A stretch of 64,000 bases of DNA from Haliotis asinina (GCF_037392515.1 NC_090281.1:43314645-43378644), one strand, 5' to 3'; shown: positions 24,691 to 38,184, counted from the first letter of the stretch. The notes: generated by a model not told the origin, from the sequence alone. Translations and numbers: made by a program.

Positions 24691-25099
24691 CAGTCTTAAT
24701 ATGTGCTGGAAGTATAAATTATGATACAGAATACTGTTTACCTTTATTAGCAGAAGCCACTGTGTTCTTCCAAACGATCTTTTAAAGAAAACATAAAGTG
24801 CCTCCTTGTGTACATTGACGTCTACTGCCAAGTCACAACTTGATTTTCGTGTTTGAGATGTGTTCTCGTGGAATCATATATTTTGCATTTATGCACACAG
24901 TACAAATGATGTAAAATATGTTTACCTTTATTATCAGGAACGTGGATGCCATCTACCTGGGGGCGGAAATGGACCCTGAAGTCCCCCAGAGGCAGGACGA
25001 CTGCCAGGAAGATATTCCGTGGACAGAAGTGGATCAAGGATTCTTCTGGAGCAGCATGTGGATGTGTTACTGTTCGGATATTTTGTGACAATGTACTCT

Positions 25100-27550
25100 G
25101 CGTGTCTACTACTGTAAACCCTCCAGTAGAATAGGTAGCGTTGCATACGTTGAGGGAACACGGTTCCAGAGTTTTTTTCTTCTCAAAAATGTTTTTTATC
25201 TCTGGTTTTACGTGTCGGGCTTCAGTTACCTTTGACCTTGTTCAAATCTCAAATTTGATCAAGATCAATTTAGACACACATTCTTCGACAACAATGTTTG
25301 TGTTTGTTCGAGGATTTGGTACTGTTCCATGTTGGGAATGATGACATTAATAAAACATAATCCGCACAGCTGGTCCAATTGTACTTGTTTGTTTTGCTGT
25401 TTTGTTTGTGAAACTTGTGAACTCGAGAAGAATTGTTTTTGTCCATGGAAATTGGATGTGCACGACTTTATTGCCTTGTAGGAGTGCTTGTTTTTAGCCA
25501 TATACTGCCATGCACTGTTAAACACCGCCACACATCACGAAACAAGTCCAACATTAAAACAATAGATCAATACACGGGGGTATTCTAATGTCTACAAACC
25601 AATTCAAAAGCCCATCAACATTACTAGATCACATCGCACATACCTTAAGTTCAATGTATGTACTAAACAATCCAGTGGTGTCTGTAGATGAGACAAGACA
25701 TTAAATGAAAAGCTCCCACCAACATCCAACAGTCTAGAATATTACATTGCGCAAGTAAACAACCAAGTGCATGTTTGCCAATCATATTCCTTAACCAGTT
25801 GACCATGGTTGGAGCATTTGTGATGGTCAGCGTATCCCTATTCTGGTGTTCTGATGTCGATAGATGCTGCTCCCCATGGATTGGTTGAACTGACACAGAG
25901 TAAATGCAATAAAGTCAGTATGCCATCAGAGGGAGATCTATATCAAAGCAGATAAACTGAACAAATTGTAAGCTTCTGAATGTATCAAAAATGATTAACA
26001 GTTATCTGACAGACCATTTGAATAGCTACTACGAGAGCTTAGAGGCAGTTATCGATCGTGAAGCATAGTTTTCTAATACTTTGGATACTGCTATTTCATC
26101 AAATAGTTTAGGAATGTATAGCTTTTATTAACCATAACATTGAAGTTTGTTTTCTTCTAAAGTGTGTTAAACATGTGACACCAAATGAATTGTTTGCTAG
26201 TTCTCTGCTCTGTATAGGCACTAAAACTACAATGGTGGCCATCTTGGCAGCCATTTTTGAATTCTGGGTAATATCAAGTTATTCCATGTAACATGTTGTC
26301 ACTCTAGAAGTAAACAGGAAACAAAATCTCGTCTCAAAGAGTAAGCTGTAAAACATTATATTATCTCGACATGACCATACAAAATCACCTGTTTTGTGCC
26401 CGACCCACCACTCTAGAAGATACAAATGTCAAAAAACATAAAAAGTATCAACATTGGCCGTAAATGGACACATTCGGTGTTAATTTTTATGTAAATGTAA
26501 CTGCCGAGAAGACAATTCAAAATGGCGGTCATTTTCACTATTTTCAAAAGCAAATATATGTCAAAAAATATACAAAATAATATACACCACTTAAGCAATA
26601 CACAAAAGTCACAATGACAGTGATCAGATTGATATTAGTAAAAGTATCCATGATTAACTTTGAGATGTTGTCGGCCAGCAAACCAAATGTCATGAAAATG
26701 CTCACAGACTTCCACCACATAAAATGGCCTGTGAAAACCTGAGTATTAAAGGCCTTTTCATGAGCCAAAGACATCATACTAACTGAAGATAGTGTCAAAC
26801 AAACTCAGTACTGGGGAGGCTACGACATCAGATTTTTCAGCTGCCTCCTCCTGTACTACTTCAATACCCTTGGATACAGCAAAGGGGTTCACCTTTTACG
26901 GTGTCTTGTCAGGAGTCTCGATCACAAGGAAAAGCGGCCAATACTCAATCGATGCAGAAGGTCTGTGATCAGTATCAATAGGGTCAATTTCAAGTGGACA
27001 TTTTGGGATTTTGGGAGGAATTTCATAGCCATGGTTAGTGTAATATGGTTCATCATCCGAGCCACCCACCCACCACGGAGTATCACAAGGACAATGCTAA
27101 AAGCAAGTGGGTCTCCAACGTACAACACCAAGGATGATCTACTCCAGCAGAAGAATTAATATTAATATTTCTACCAGACTGGCCCATGAGCCATATTAAC
27201 TACGAGGTCGAAAATATCGGGATTCATATTTTTCATACGATGACCTAGGGGAAAATATTACTTTGTCATGGTGAGGTGATGTCGTGAGCAATGCAAGGAC
27301 GCCACGTCTCCTCTATAACGTTGTGTTCTAAATGAGGCCATTGTGGGTAACCAGCCCATGTTTGAAAGTTGAGTTTGGTAATAGATAGGCACACTCGTGC
27401 CTAAATATCTGTATATCCCTCGCTTCCGTTCGGGGAATACCAACATTCCAATTTGTGTCGTAAACATAGTTTCACATTAATTAGCAACAGCCTTAACAAT
27501 AATAAGCGTATTGTATCGTGCTTACGTCAACTTTCAGGGTGTATTGCACT
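25100..27550. other. Repeat-like but unidentified sequence
   Basis: Two stretches ('aatggtggccatcttggcag' near 26232, 'aaaatggcggtcattttcac' near 26519) resemble motifs common in invertebrate DNA transposons. I cannot define ends or a coding frame. Confidence 0.35.
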
Positions 27551-27559
27551 CTGTAGACA

Positions 27560-28680
27560 GGTGTAAGTTGTGGTAAGTTGTCAAAGTTAGATGTAAATGG
27601 AAAATTAATGTCAGTTATATATTCTTTGTATCTGAACGTTAGATCGTTTGTTAGCGTTGGCGGCTATTTTAGTGAATCCTTTAAGAATAATTCGGATTTA
27701 ATGCAAGGCGATGTTTTGTCTCCAATTCTATTTTCATTTTTTCTCAGTGATTTTGAGACCCCCTTTTTTGAAGATAACTGAATTTCTTATAAATGTAAAT
27801 CCCTAAGTATTTTTCTGTTACTGTATGCAGACGACGTGTCCTAATTTCTGAATCAGTTGATGGTACACAAAAGCAGTTAGATTCGTTGTTGAATTACTCC
27901 ACTGAAGTTAAAAAACTATACATGTAATTCTATGGCTTATGCAGAATTGGGTCGTCTCCCTCGCATATATCAGAGACAATTTAACATGATAAAGTATTGG
28001 TGCAAGTTGCTTCACACAAATGATCTTATCCTTCGAAATTATTATGAATGTCTTTTGTGAGAAGTAAAGAACCGTCGTGTTAATAGCTGGGCGTGTCAGG
28101 GGAACAATATTTAATCTAACATTGGTATCAATGAATTATGACATAGAGATGAAGTATGTCCTGCATACCTACCTTCTTGCATACGAAGTTTCGATCAAGC
28201 ATCTCAAGAGATTGTTGTTATTTATCCAATTGATCAGAATGTGTAATTTATATAAATATTATTTATATTTGCACTCTGCTGTATTATCTATGTAAAGCTA
28301 TCCCGCACATCTTCGGGAAATATTTATCTAAATTCCGACGTAACTCTCGTAATTCAGCTATAGAAACAGCATGTTGAAATAACAGAAAGAAACTATGTTT
28401 TTTGTGAAGACGACATTTAAGACGAGTTGCATTTTATATTAGTATGTCGCTATTTTATTAATTACAGAAAACTGTACATAAAACCATATTACTACAGATG
28501 CCATATTACTAACATATAAAACCATATTAGTACAATGCATAAACGCATTCAACTTGTAAGTGTTAGAAATGTAAAACAGTTGTGTAATTTAGGTGAATAT
28601 TTGTATAAAGATTCTTGTCTCAGAAATGAAATGATGCTAAATAATAAGGTACTTTCTGTACATTCTACATTATAATCAAT
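27560..28680 (+). mobile_element. LINE fragment with reverse transcriptase motifs, decayed
   Basis: The frame at 27578-27781 reads VNGKLMSVIYSLYLNVRS and LMQGDVLSPILFSFFLSDFE, the RT region with the QGxxLSPxLF motif. At 27820-27838 LLYADDVS gives the catalytic YADD box. Further decayed segments read LGRLPRIYQRQFNMIKYWCK and LHFILVCRYF, matching the LINE C-terminal region. There are many stops and frame changes and a shortened interval between YADD and the C-terminal part. Endonuclease domain absent. Clade undetermined. Confidence 0.85.
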
Positions 28681-28689
28681 GTTTCGTCA

Positions 28690-29283
28690 TCCACCTGTGC
28701 CAACTTTCGTCTTTGTAGGCACCACTGATTGTCTGTAAAGGTAAATTATGAATCTCAATCTGACATGGGCACTCATACAATGGTGTAATACATCACTTCA
28801 TATAATGGTATAATACATCACCTGAATCATCCAAACGTTCATCGATAGGTAGGGGTGGCCATTCTTCACTGAGTCGTGTTTGCATTATCCCAAGATTGAT
28901 ACTAAATGTGATTTCAGACACGTGTAAGGAGGAACCTTTGTTATACCATTCAGTAAGTTAGACTGGTGTAACGGAATGGAATCGATGGCTAAAAAAACAG
29001 ATTGGAATAGGCAAGGCAGGATGAATGACGTCTTTAACACGAGCCGAACCTAAGTGTGGGAAATTGACGGGGGCTGTTTTGGAAATAACACTATGCAATT
29101 TGTGTCAGCGGTTTCTGGAAAACAAATTAAAAGTTACTGGGGAAGCGATAGATTTAATGCCTTTCAAATACACGACAAGTTGTACCACGGGGCGTTCAGA
29201 TCAGATGTGATTTCATTCCGACTTTAAACACGTTTTCTTTCAACATAACGGTTCCGGTGACTTTTATTTTCTATGCAGTCATT
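28690..29283. other. Flank of minisatellite array 2, nothing recognised
   Basis: Just before the array, 'acttttattttctatgcagt' loosely resembles 'acttttattatttatataca' before array 1; otherwise unidentified. Confidence 0.35.
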
Positions 29284-32262
29284 CTTGTGAATTGGTGGAT
29301 GTTTTGGTGTACTCATGTATGCGTGTGGCGGTGCGCCATGCATTTGTGGATGTGATGGTGGTGGCTCATATATACCGATGGTGGTGCCCAGTGCATTGGT
29401 GGATGTTGTGGTGTACTCATGTACGTCGGTGGCGGTGTCCCATACTTTGGTGGATGTTGTGGTGCACTGAGGTATGCAGGTGCCGGTGTGCTATCCATTG
29501 GTGGATGTGATGATGGTGTCTTATGTATGCCTGTGGTGGTGGACCATGCATTGGTGGATGTTGTGGTGTACTCATGTATGCCGGTGGCGGTGCACGATCC
29601 ATTGGTGGATGTTCTGGTGTACTCATGTATGCCGGTGGCGGTGCACGATCCATTGGTGGATGTTGTGGTGTACTCATGTATGTCGGTGGCGGTGCGCCAT
29701 GCATTGGTGGATGTTGTGGTGTACTCATGTATGTCGGTGGCGGTACGCCATGCATTGGTGGATGTTGTGGTGTACTCATGTATGTCGGTGGCGGTGCCCC
29801 ATGCATTGGTGGATGTTGTGATGTGCTTATGTATGCCGGTGGCAGTGCGCCATGCATTGGTGGATGTTGTGGTGTACTCATGTATGTCGGTGGCGGTGTG
29901 CGATGCATTGGTGGATGTGATGGTGGTGTCTCTTGTATGAGGGTGCTGGCGCCCCATGCATTGGTGGATGTTGTGGTGTACTCATGTATGCCGGTGGCGG
30001 TGCACCATGCATTGGTGGATGTTATGGTGTGCTCATGTATGCTCGTGACGGTGCACGATGCATTGGTGGATGTTGTGGTGTACTCATGTATACCGATAGT
30101 GGTGTGCCATGCATTGGTGGATGTTGTGGTGTGCTCATGTATGCCGGTGGCGTTGCACCATGCATTGGTAGATTTTGAGGTGTACTCATGTATGCCGGTG
30201 GCGGTGTGCCATGCATTGGTGGATGTGATGGTGGTGTGTCATGTATGAGGGTGCTGGTGCCCCATGCATTGGTGGATGTGATGGTGGTGTGTCATGTATG
30301 AGGGTGCTGGTGCCCCATGCATTGGTGGATGTTGTGGTGTACTCATGTATGCCTGTGGCGGTGTGCGATGCATTGGTGGATGTGATGGTGGTGTCTCTTG
30401 TATGAGGGTGCTGGCGCCCCATGCATTGGTGGATGTTGTGGTGTACTCATGTATGCCGGTGGCGGTGCACCATGCATTGGTGGATGTTATGGTGTGCTCA
30501 TGTATGCTCGTGACGGTGCACGATGCATTGGTGGATGTTGTGGTGTACTCATGTATACCGATAGTGGTGTGCCATGCATTGGTGGATGTGATGGTGGTGT
30601 CTCTTGTATGAGGGTGCTGGCGCCCCATGCATTGGTGGATGTTGTGGTGTACTCATGTATGTCGGTGGCGGTGCACCATGCATTGGTGGATGTTATGGTG
30701 TGCTCATGTATGCTCGTGACGGTGCACGATGCATTGGTGGATGTTGTGGTGTACTCATGTATACCGATAGTGGTGTGCCATGCATTGGTAGATGTTGTGT
30801 TGTACTCATGTATGCCGGTGGCGTTGCACCATGCATTGGTAGATTTTGAGGTGTACTCATGTATGCCGGTGGCGGTGTGCCATGCATTGGTGGATGTGAT
30901 GGTGGTGTGTCATGTATGAGGGTGCTGGTGCCCCATGCATTGGTGGATGTGATGGTGGTGTGTCATGTATGAGGGTGCTGGTGTCCCATGCATTGGTGGA
31001 TGTTGTGGTGTACTCATGTATGCCTGTGGCGGTGTGCGATGCATTGGTGGATGTGATGGTGGTGTCTCTTGTATGAGGGTGCTGGCGCCCCATGCATTGG
31101 TGGATGTTGTGGTGTACTCATGTATGCCGGTGGCGGTGCACCATGCATTGGTGGATGTTATGGTGTGCTCATGTATGCTCGTGACGGTGCACGATGCATT
31201 GGTGGATGTTGTGGTGTACTCATGTATACCGATAGTGGTGTGCCATGCATTGGTGGATGTGATGGTGGTGTCTCTTGTATGAGGGTGCTGGCGCCCCATG
31301 CATTGGTGGATGTTGTGGTGTACTCATGTATGTCGGTGGCGGTGCACCATGCATTGGTGGATGTTATGGTGTGCTCATGTATGCTCGTGACGGTGCACGA
31401 TGCATTGGTGGATGTTGTGGTGTACTCATGTATACCGATAGTGGTGTGCCATGCATTGGTAGATGTTGTGTTGTACTCATGTATGCCGGTGGCGTTGCAC
31501 CATGCATTGGTAGATTTTGAGGTGTACTCATGTATGCCGGTGGCGGTGTGCCATGCATTGGTGGATGTGATGGTGGTGTGTCATGTATGAGGGTGCTGGT
31601 GCCCCATGCATTGGTGGATGTGATGGTGGTGTGTCATGTATGAGGGTGCTGGTGCCCCATGCATTGGTGGATGTTGTGGTGGTGTCATGTATGCTGGTGG
31701 CGGTGGACGATGCATTGGTGGATGTTGTGGTGTACTCATGTATGGCGGCGGCGGTGCGCTGTGCATTGGTGGATGTTATGGTGGTGGCTTATGTATGCCT
31801 GTGGTGGTGCCCCATGCATTGGTCGATGTTGTGGTGTATTCATGTATGCTGGTGGCGGTGTGCCATGCATTGGTGGATGTGATGGTGGTGTCTCATGTGT
31901 CAGGGTACTGGTGCACCATGCATTGGTGGATGTTGTGGTGTAGTCATACATGCCGGTGTCAGTGCACCATGCATTGGTGGATGTTGTGGTGTACTCATGT
32001 ACGTCGGTGGCGGTGTGCCATGCATTGGTGGATGTTGTGGTGTCCTCATCTATACCGGTGGCAGTGCGCCATGCATTAGTGGATGTGATGGTTGTGTCTC
32101 ATGTATGAGGGTGCTGGTGCTACATGCATTGGTGGATGTTGTACTGTACTCATGTATGCCGGTAGTGGTGCCCCATGCATTGGTGGATGTTGTGGTGTCC
32201 TCATGTATGCCGGTGGCGGTGCACGATCCATTGGTGGATGTTGTGGTGTCCTCATGCATGAC
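29284..32262. repeat. 51-bp minisatellite array 2 (~58 units) with 671-bp higher-order repeat
   Basis: Same unit as array 1. From about 29933 a block of ~13 units recurs with spacing 671 bp (starts near 29933, 30604, 31275) and near identity, so the array has higher-order structure from recent unequal exchange. Longest open frames: 241 codons (+) and 214 codons (-), explained by the period being a multiple of three. Confidence 0.96.
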
Positions 32263-32425
32263 TATCGAAATTTCTTGTGTCACGTGGTAGTCACACGTCG
32301 CCATTTAGCAGCACTCGCCCCAGACCGACGTCGGCAGGAATCTGAAATATGTTTCACTAGAAACCACGAGTGACGATCTTCATACTTAGTAACATTAAGT
32401 GTTAACTTGTTAACTTGTTGTCTTA
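32263..32425. mobile_element. Element K, right flank block
   Basis: 'gaccgacgtcggcaggaatc', 'gagtgacgatctt' and 'aagtgttaacttg' match, in order, 'gcccgacgtcagcaggagtc', 'aagtgacgatcgt' and 'aagtgttaacttg' at 35110-35205. Confidence 0.6.
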
Positions 32426-32473
32426 TTGCAGTGTCACGCACTGTGTTGGTGTGTATGTATGTGTGTGTGTGTG

Positions 32474-32490
32474 GGGGGGGGGGGGGGGGG
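32474..32490. repeat. Poly-G run after (GT)n
   Basis: Seventeen G following a GT tract; a potential G-quadruplex-forming stretch. Confidence 0.9.
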
Positions 32491-33171
32491 ATTTTAGCAT
32501 GACGACTATTCAGAAACATTTGTTGCATTAATAACCCGAACACTGGATGGTGTGAAGGACTGCCAACGAGCTCTGTCTGTTATAAGGGAAGGTAATCCAA
32601 AACGGCCTCCAGATGAAAGTTGTTCGAAATGGTGAGATAAAATATGGGCACTGTTAATTCTAATTTTAGTTGCCTCTTTTTACAATCTGGTGCGCATAGA
32701 CAAAGGAAATTTTCTACAAAGACACACACCGGTAATTTTGCTAGCAGCATTAACAATTTTGAAATGTTTGTTTTTTTATTGAGAGCAGACAGACCCCCGT
32801 GTCAACCTTAACAATGTAGGTCACCACAGTTTGAATAAAGGTTTGATAAATAAACTGAAAAATAACACTGTCAGTCATTATGGTTTTTCCAATAAAAACA
32901 TTCTTAAGTGGCGAAGAAAATACAGTCGCTGTTGGCCTTTTTTTTGATGTGATCGATGTGTTTTGAAACCGAAAGATTCGAATGTAATATAACATTGAGG
33001 TACATTGTATTTGTAATGGCCCACGCTTTCAATTTCAGTTTCTAAATGCCCCAAGAGAGGTCGGTTTAGTAAATGCACAAACGAGTTGGATAAGTAATAT
33101 GTAAGATTATTTAAATAGAGATACTTCATCTTTGAATTCATCCACAATGACGTAGTGAGCTATGGAATGGG

Positions 33172-34230
33172 GCAAACTTTACAAACGCAATGTATGGTGA
33201 TAACAACGTTATTCAGGTACCACTGAACGCATATTACTAAGATTCAATTAGAGTTACGAAATCTATAAATATATAGTTGGAAGAGAAATGTTCGATCACT
33301 GAGTGGGAGAACATTGGCGACGGCGTTGTCGTCAGGGGCCATGACATCGGCAGTGCTGTAGCGACTATCCAAACAAGGTCTTTCGACCTTGACACGTGAT
33401 CCCTGACGCTGTATGACACGCATACGGAGTTCTGTTCTCCATGTAAACCGTTGTCATTTTCAAGGAACGTTTGTGCACAGCGGGATACTTTGAAAGGATT
33501 TAAGTGTACCGTCAGCAAAGTACCAGTTAAACTTCAGTTGAAAATTGCGTGTACCAAGACACGGATATCAGTGAAGTCCTGTGAGGTCCGGATTAGGACT
33601 GGTCTTCCCGCAGTAACCCATGCTTGTCGTAAGAGGTGGCAAACGGGATCGTGTCGTCAGGATCTCTGTTTTGACTGACGCACGTCTTTGTATCACAGTT
33701 ACGCAGATCGATACTTATGCTGTTGAACACTGGATTGTCTGGCCCTGTGACTGTTTGTCTGGTTCTGACTCCATTAACGACCGCCGTCGTATAGCTTAGT
33801 GTAGCGTAATAGGCCATTCCATTATAAGTTGTTTACTGGTCGCGAGGGGGCCATGGACTCATGTTCACTCGAGGGACCAGTGAACAACGTATTTATCTTC
33901 CCGAACACCTGAAATTTAATTTTAAACTGTTAAGCACTGCTGTTGAATATGAGGAGAATCACCATTTTGCAGACGACACAAGGTAAACGGATTTAGAGTT
34001 ATCTCCCTTCCATCGATTTTCAATCGCAAAATATCGGTAATTTCCGTGTTTGATGCATGATTCAATGTTATTCGAGGTAAAAAATACTACCGTGAAGAAC
34101 CAGAAGAATTCCCAGCGGTGTACATTGAAATAATAGAATAGCGCTTAGCCAGTCAGAAAAGCGACATTCGTGCGTGAGGTAAGATAAATAATCAATGCTC
34201 ACTGAATGTGCGTCACCTCGATTAATATAG
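33172..34230 (+). repeat. Dispersed repeat Z, copy 2, carrying repeat X
   Basis: Matches 9925-10595 on both sides. It includes an antisense SINE V (33604-33815) and repeat X at about 33955-34190. The X copy here is uninterrupted and serves as the pre-insertion form of 4020-4885. Confidence 0.7.
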
Positions 34231-34742
34231 ACTGACGCGCAAAAGAAACGTTTTCTTCTTTAAAATTGTACATATTTAAAAGCAACAACAACTAAGTAAA
34301 AAGTAATCCTTTTGCTCTGTCGCCTAATCATGTACACGAGTGTTAAACACAAACTTTTGAAAAAAAACAAAACAAAAAAAACCAAACAAAAACAAACAAA
34401 ACAATAAACAAAACCCAAAAACAAACAGGTCAGTCCACTGGTCACCGCAAATGGCACCCCAGACCATGACACTATCGTCACCACGGCTCTGGCAAGACAC
34501 AACAACGAGCTGTTCTTTCGCTTCTCCTTCTGTAGACACTGACTCTGCCGTCAGATCGCCATAGACAGTGTCTGCGTCCGTCACACAACAGTACCCAGTC
34601 ACGTAGCTACCAGAGTCTGACTTGGGGCTAGATTTTCGAAGCTCTCTTAGCGCTAAGAAAGTCGTACTTGTCATACAAAAACATAAGCATCAGTTGATCA
34701 GTTTATCAATGAATTCGTCAAATTAAATATTATGATACTGCG

Positions 34743-35215
34743 AAACATTTAGGGGACCTAAAGTTGGTATCCTAGGGTGAGGGTTGAGGTTGGGGCCTAC
34801 CCGACAGTGAATACCATGAAATGGCGGTCCTGGACAAAGACCAATATAGGTATGTCTCTTGTTGCTTGTTCCACACACGCCTATGCCGTGTTTGTGTTAT
34901 TGAGTACCTCATGGTAAATCAGATTATCTTCATTCAGCATTTTCACCGTCAAAGTCTGATTGGTGTTTCCCTTTGAGAAATATTGAGCTAATGCACAAAC
35001 AATCTGAACCTTTACATAAGGTTCATGATTGCGGGATGTCTTGTGGCACGTGATGCTCACCAAATCCGTTAACACATGAATTCTTCTCAAAGCGTCCTTT
35101 AGCTTTAGGGCGGACCAGCCCGACGTCAGCAGGAGTCAGACAGGTTTCCCCAATAACATGCAAGTGACGATCGTAATGTGTATAGCTAATGCAAGTGTTA
35201 ACTTGTTTTCCTTGT
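34743..35215. mobile_element. Element K, copy lacking the minisatellite core
   Basis: The left part (34743-34990) matches the flank of array 1 and the right part (35070-35205) matches the flank of array 2, with no 51-bp array between them. This ties the two array flanks into one element. Confidence 0.6.
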
Positions 35216-36290
35216 AACTTTGTTACCTTAGCCGTGAAAACAAGATTTTCTGAGTTTGAATGAAGCAAATCTTGTTCTCGGCCTTTTTCGGAATTCAGAA
35301 AGCTGCAAGGAAGCCGAACCAGACCAACAATTGTCATAAATGTTTCTGGTAACTAAATCAGTTCTACTACTATCCCTCACTATCCTATTCGTCTTTGCAA
35401 CTGATATTGAAACGAAGGAACTGTCTTGCATAAGTTGCATATAACAACCGAATCAGGTATGTATTGGTAATTACGTCATAATATTTACCTCAATGAACAC
35501 GTGAGGACGGCTATAAAATAATTCATTGGCTTGAGTATTGCAGATGCATTGCGATGCGAAAAGCATATATTGCGATATGAAATGCAACATATTGTGTTTT
35601 TTTACACAAAATACTTATAATGTGGTGAATGCTTGATTTAAAAAGCACAACAAAATTAATATGTTTGATAAAACTTTAATACAACCTTTTAACTATGAAA
35701 AATACAAATGTACCTAGTTTTTGATACAAATGAAACAAGGAAAGTAAAATCAACATCAACACAGTGGTTCAGCCCCAAATGCTGTCATACTGAATCCGTT
35801 GCAACACAATAAATAAATATTGTTCCTTTTCGGGGGTCGCCACTTTACAACTTCCGGTGTGTAAAACGGAAAAATCCTTCGGTTTCTGAGAGTTACGAAG
35901 TTTTCCGAATGCATGTCAGAATACCGGGCTTCGATCAGTTTATTGCACTACCTATTGTTTTCATGTGTCTGAACCGGTTTATACCTGTAAGTAGGTTGCA
36001 TTACAAAGCCCTAATGAACTGACCTTTAATTTTTCGTATGCACACGTTGCTATTATCATGACCACGGGGAAAGTCTTTTTTCTTGAATTATTTTATTCAA
36101 TAAAATCAACATGCTTGCAAGTTTGAAATATGTCAAGTAAGTTATTTTGTTCACTCAAAGCTGAACAAGTCCATATTATCGAACGATATAAACAACTTGA
36201 AACAGTTATGCAAGGTATCAGCTATGTGGGTAACATAAAACGTGCATTAAAAATGAAATAGTTCAGCATCATGACAAGATACCAGTGACT
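35216..36290. other. Nothing recognised
   Basis: AT-rich; no supportable gene or repeat. Confidence 0.4.
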
Positions 36291-36298
36291 ATATTGTC

Positions 36299-36560
36299 AA
36301 GCAGGAATGTACCGTTGCCAAGCACGAATGTACCGTTGCCAAGCAGGAGTGTACCGTTGCCAAGCAGGAGTGTACCGTTGCCAAGCAGGAGTGTATCGTT
36401 GTCAAGCAGGAATGTACCGATGTCAAGCAGGAATGTACCGTTGCCAAGCAGGAGTGTATCGTTGTCAAGCAGGAATGTACCGTTGTCAAGTAGGAATGTA
36501 CCGTTGTCAAGCAGGAATGTACCGTTGTTAAACTGTGTACTGTTGTCAAGCAAGAATGCC
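36299..36560. repeat. 21-bp minisatellite (~12 units)
   Basis: Unit 'caagcaggaatgtaccgttg' plus one base. The 21-bp period gives heptapeptide frames on both strands (RCQAGMY, FLLDNGT). Confidence 0.95.
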
Positions 36561-37262
36561 TCTGCTTGACAACGTACACTAAACTATATCGAAACGTCGC
36601 ACTCAGGAAGTAAAAGAAGTTGTCATCCATAAACTTTGTTCCTTATAGAAACTGTGTCGACTGCAAATATCTCTTGCCCCAAGAGAGGTCGATTTAGTAA
36701 ATGCACAAAACGACTCGAATATGTAGAGATGTCGATAATTTAGATGTCTGAAAATACATGTCTGTTTAGAAATATTTTGTTGTTCATTATTCATTTTACA
36801 AAGGCCATAAACAGCTTAATATTGGAGTGTAATACGGATTCTGAGACCGGTTTTCGTTCAATGAAGATAGAGTGACTCCTACACTAGTACGGGTACTAGT
36901 TTTACCACCAAGTTCTTTCCAGCAACATGAATGCATACTGAACTGATTAATAAGTATACTAATTGTTTACGGTTTTTTCAAGATTTGTTTGAAAATAGAA
37001 CCCTTCTGTTACAAGAGCAGAATCATGATGAGTAAAAGATCTTCACCAGCCACGGTATTGTCACTATATGAAGTTTATCAAAGTAACTGACGTAAATACT
37101 TTTCCAGGAAGAACACCAGAATGTGGCAATACTTTAGGGCTGTCACACTGGCACTTGACATGATTATGATGAAGATCACGATTCGTATAAACATGTAAAT
37201 GAGACATATATAGACATGTCATGAAACGTATGGATTTGATTTCATGGAATTGATGTCTTGGA
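36561..37262. other. Mostly unidentified; short shared repeat
   Basis: 'gccccaagagaggtcg' followed by 'tttagtaaatgcacaaa' (36675-36710) also occurs at 33048-33080. Nothing else recognised. Confidence 0.45.
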
Positions 37263-37505
37263 TCTGATTTCACTGAGTGGTCCTCAATGTGGCATGCATG
37301 TGACATGAACATTAATGTGCACGACGAGGACAATGTGGCATATATGTGACAGACATGTGACATGTGACATCAACATTAATGTGCACGACGAGGACAATGT
37401 GGCATATATGTGGCATACATGTGACATGTGACATCAACATTAATGTGCACGACGAGGACAATGTGGCGTATATGTGACAGACATGTGACATCATAATGAT
37501 GTGTA
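37263..37505. repeat. 64-bp minisatellite (3 units)
   Basis: 'gtgcacgacgaggacaatgt' recurs at 64-bp spacing (block starts 37321, 37385, 37449), just downstream of gene 2's stop codon. Confidence 0.9.
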
Positions 37506-37587
37506 TGTGAAGATTATAATGATGACATGTAAATGAGCAAAGATGCAGCATCAATAAAATGGATGTGTCATGACCCTCGAACGCTAT

Positions 37588-38121
37588 TCAACTCCAGTCT
37601 GTCGGGGGATAACCCTTGTACAACCCGTTAAACAGAACAGCAGCAGTGACGAACAAAAGAAACACAACGGCAGTGACGATCCCAAGAGTTGTCTCCCATG
37701 GGTGCTTGACCATATTCTTCAGAACTGGCACGCCCAGGAGTACACCTGTGATAAACAATGTTCGTATATAAGAAGTGATCTCTCAACTGAAGCACATTTT
37801 CATAATCACAGGTACTTAAGGCCGCTTATTTTGGGGTGCAAATGATAAAACCTCGTTAGCAGTCATGGTGGCCGAGTAAGCATAGTTTTCCGTTTACAGT
37901 TCCGTTAAATCTTGACCAACACTGGATCAGGATGATGAGAAAGAATTCATAATGTGACAGTGTCATTAATGATCAGTCTATGTTGTAAAATATTCAGCAA
38001 TTTCTCTCGACCTTTCAAATAATATAGCTAACCAGCTTATATAATCACGATCTCATTACTTGTGACGTCGTGGAAACCGATGACATCGCAATAGTCGGCA
38101 AAATGTGCTCACATATTTGAT

Positions 38122-38184
<63 letters not shown>

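Larger units (their letters stand above)
19555..25050 (+). repeat. 2.03-kb tandem segmental repeat, three copies plus a partial
   Basis: Landmarks recur with spacing of 2026-2035 bp, for example the block at 19878, 21906 and 23941 and the block at 20839 and 22865. Identity is very high but real differences exist ('gatttaggggtt' versus 'gattaggggtt'; 'ccccttcg' versus 'cccctcg'). A partial unit end starts near 19555; the third copy ends near 25040. Each unit holds a SINE, an exon-like 150-bp block occurring twice per unit and, at the A/B and B/C joints, a SINE V. Confidence 0.95.

Noticed and set aside
29292-32373. Frames up to 241 codons over array 2
   Set aside because: Same reason as array 1; frames switch where 53-54-bp unit variants occur.
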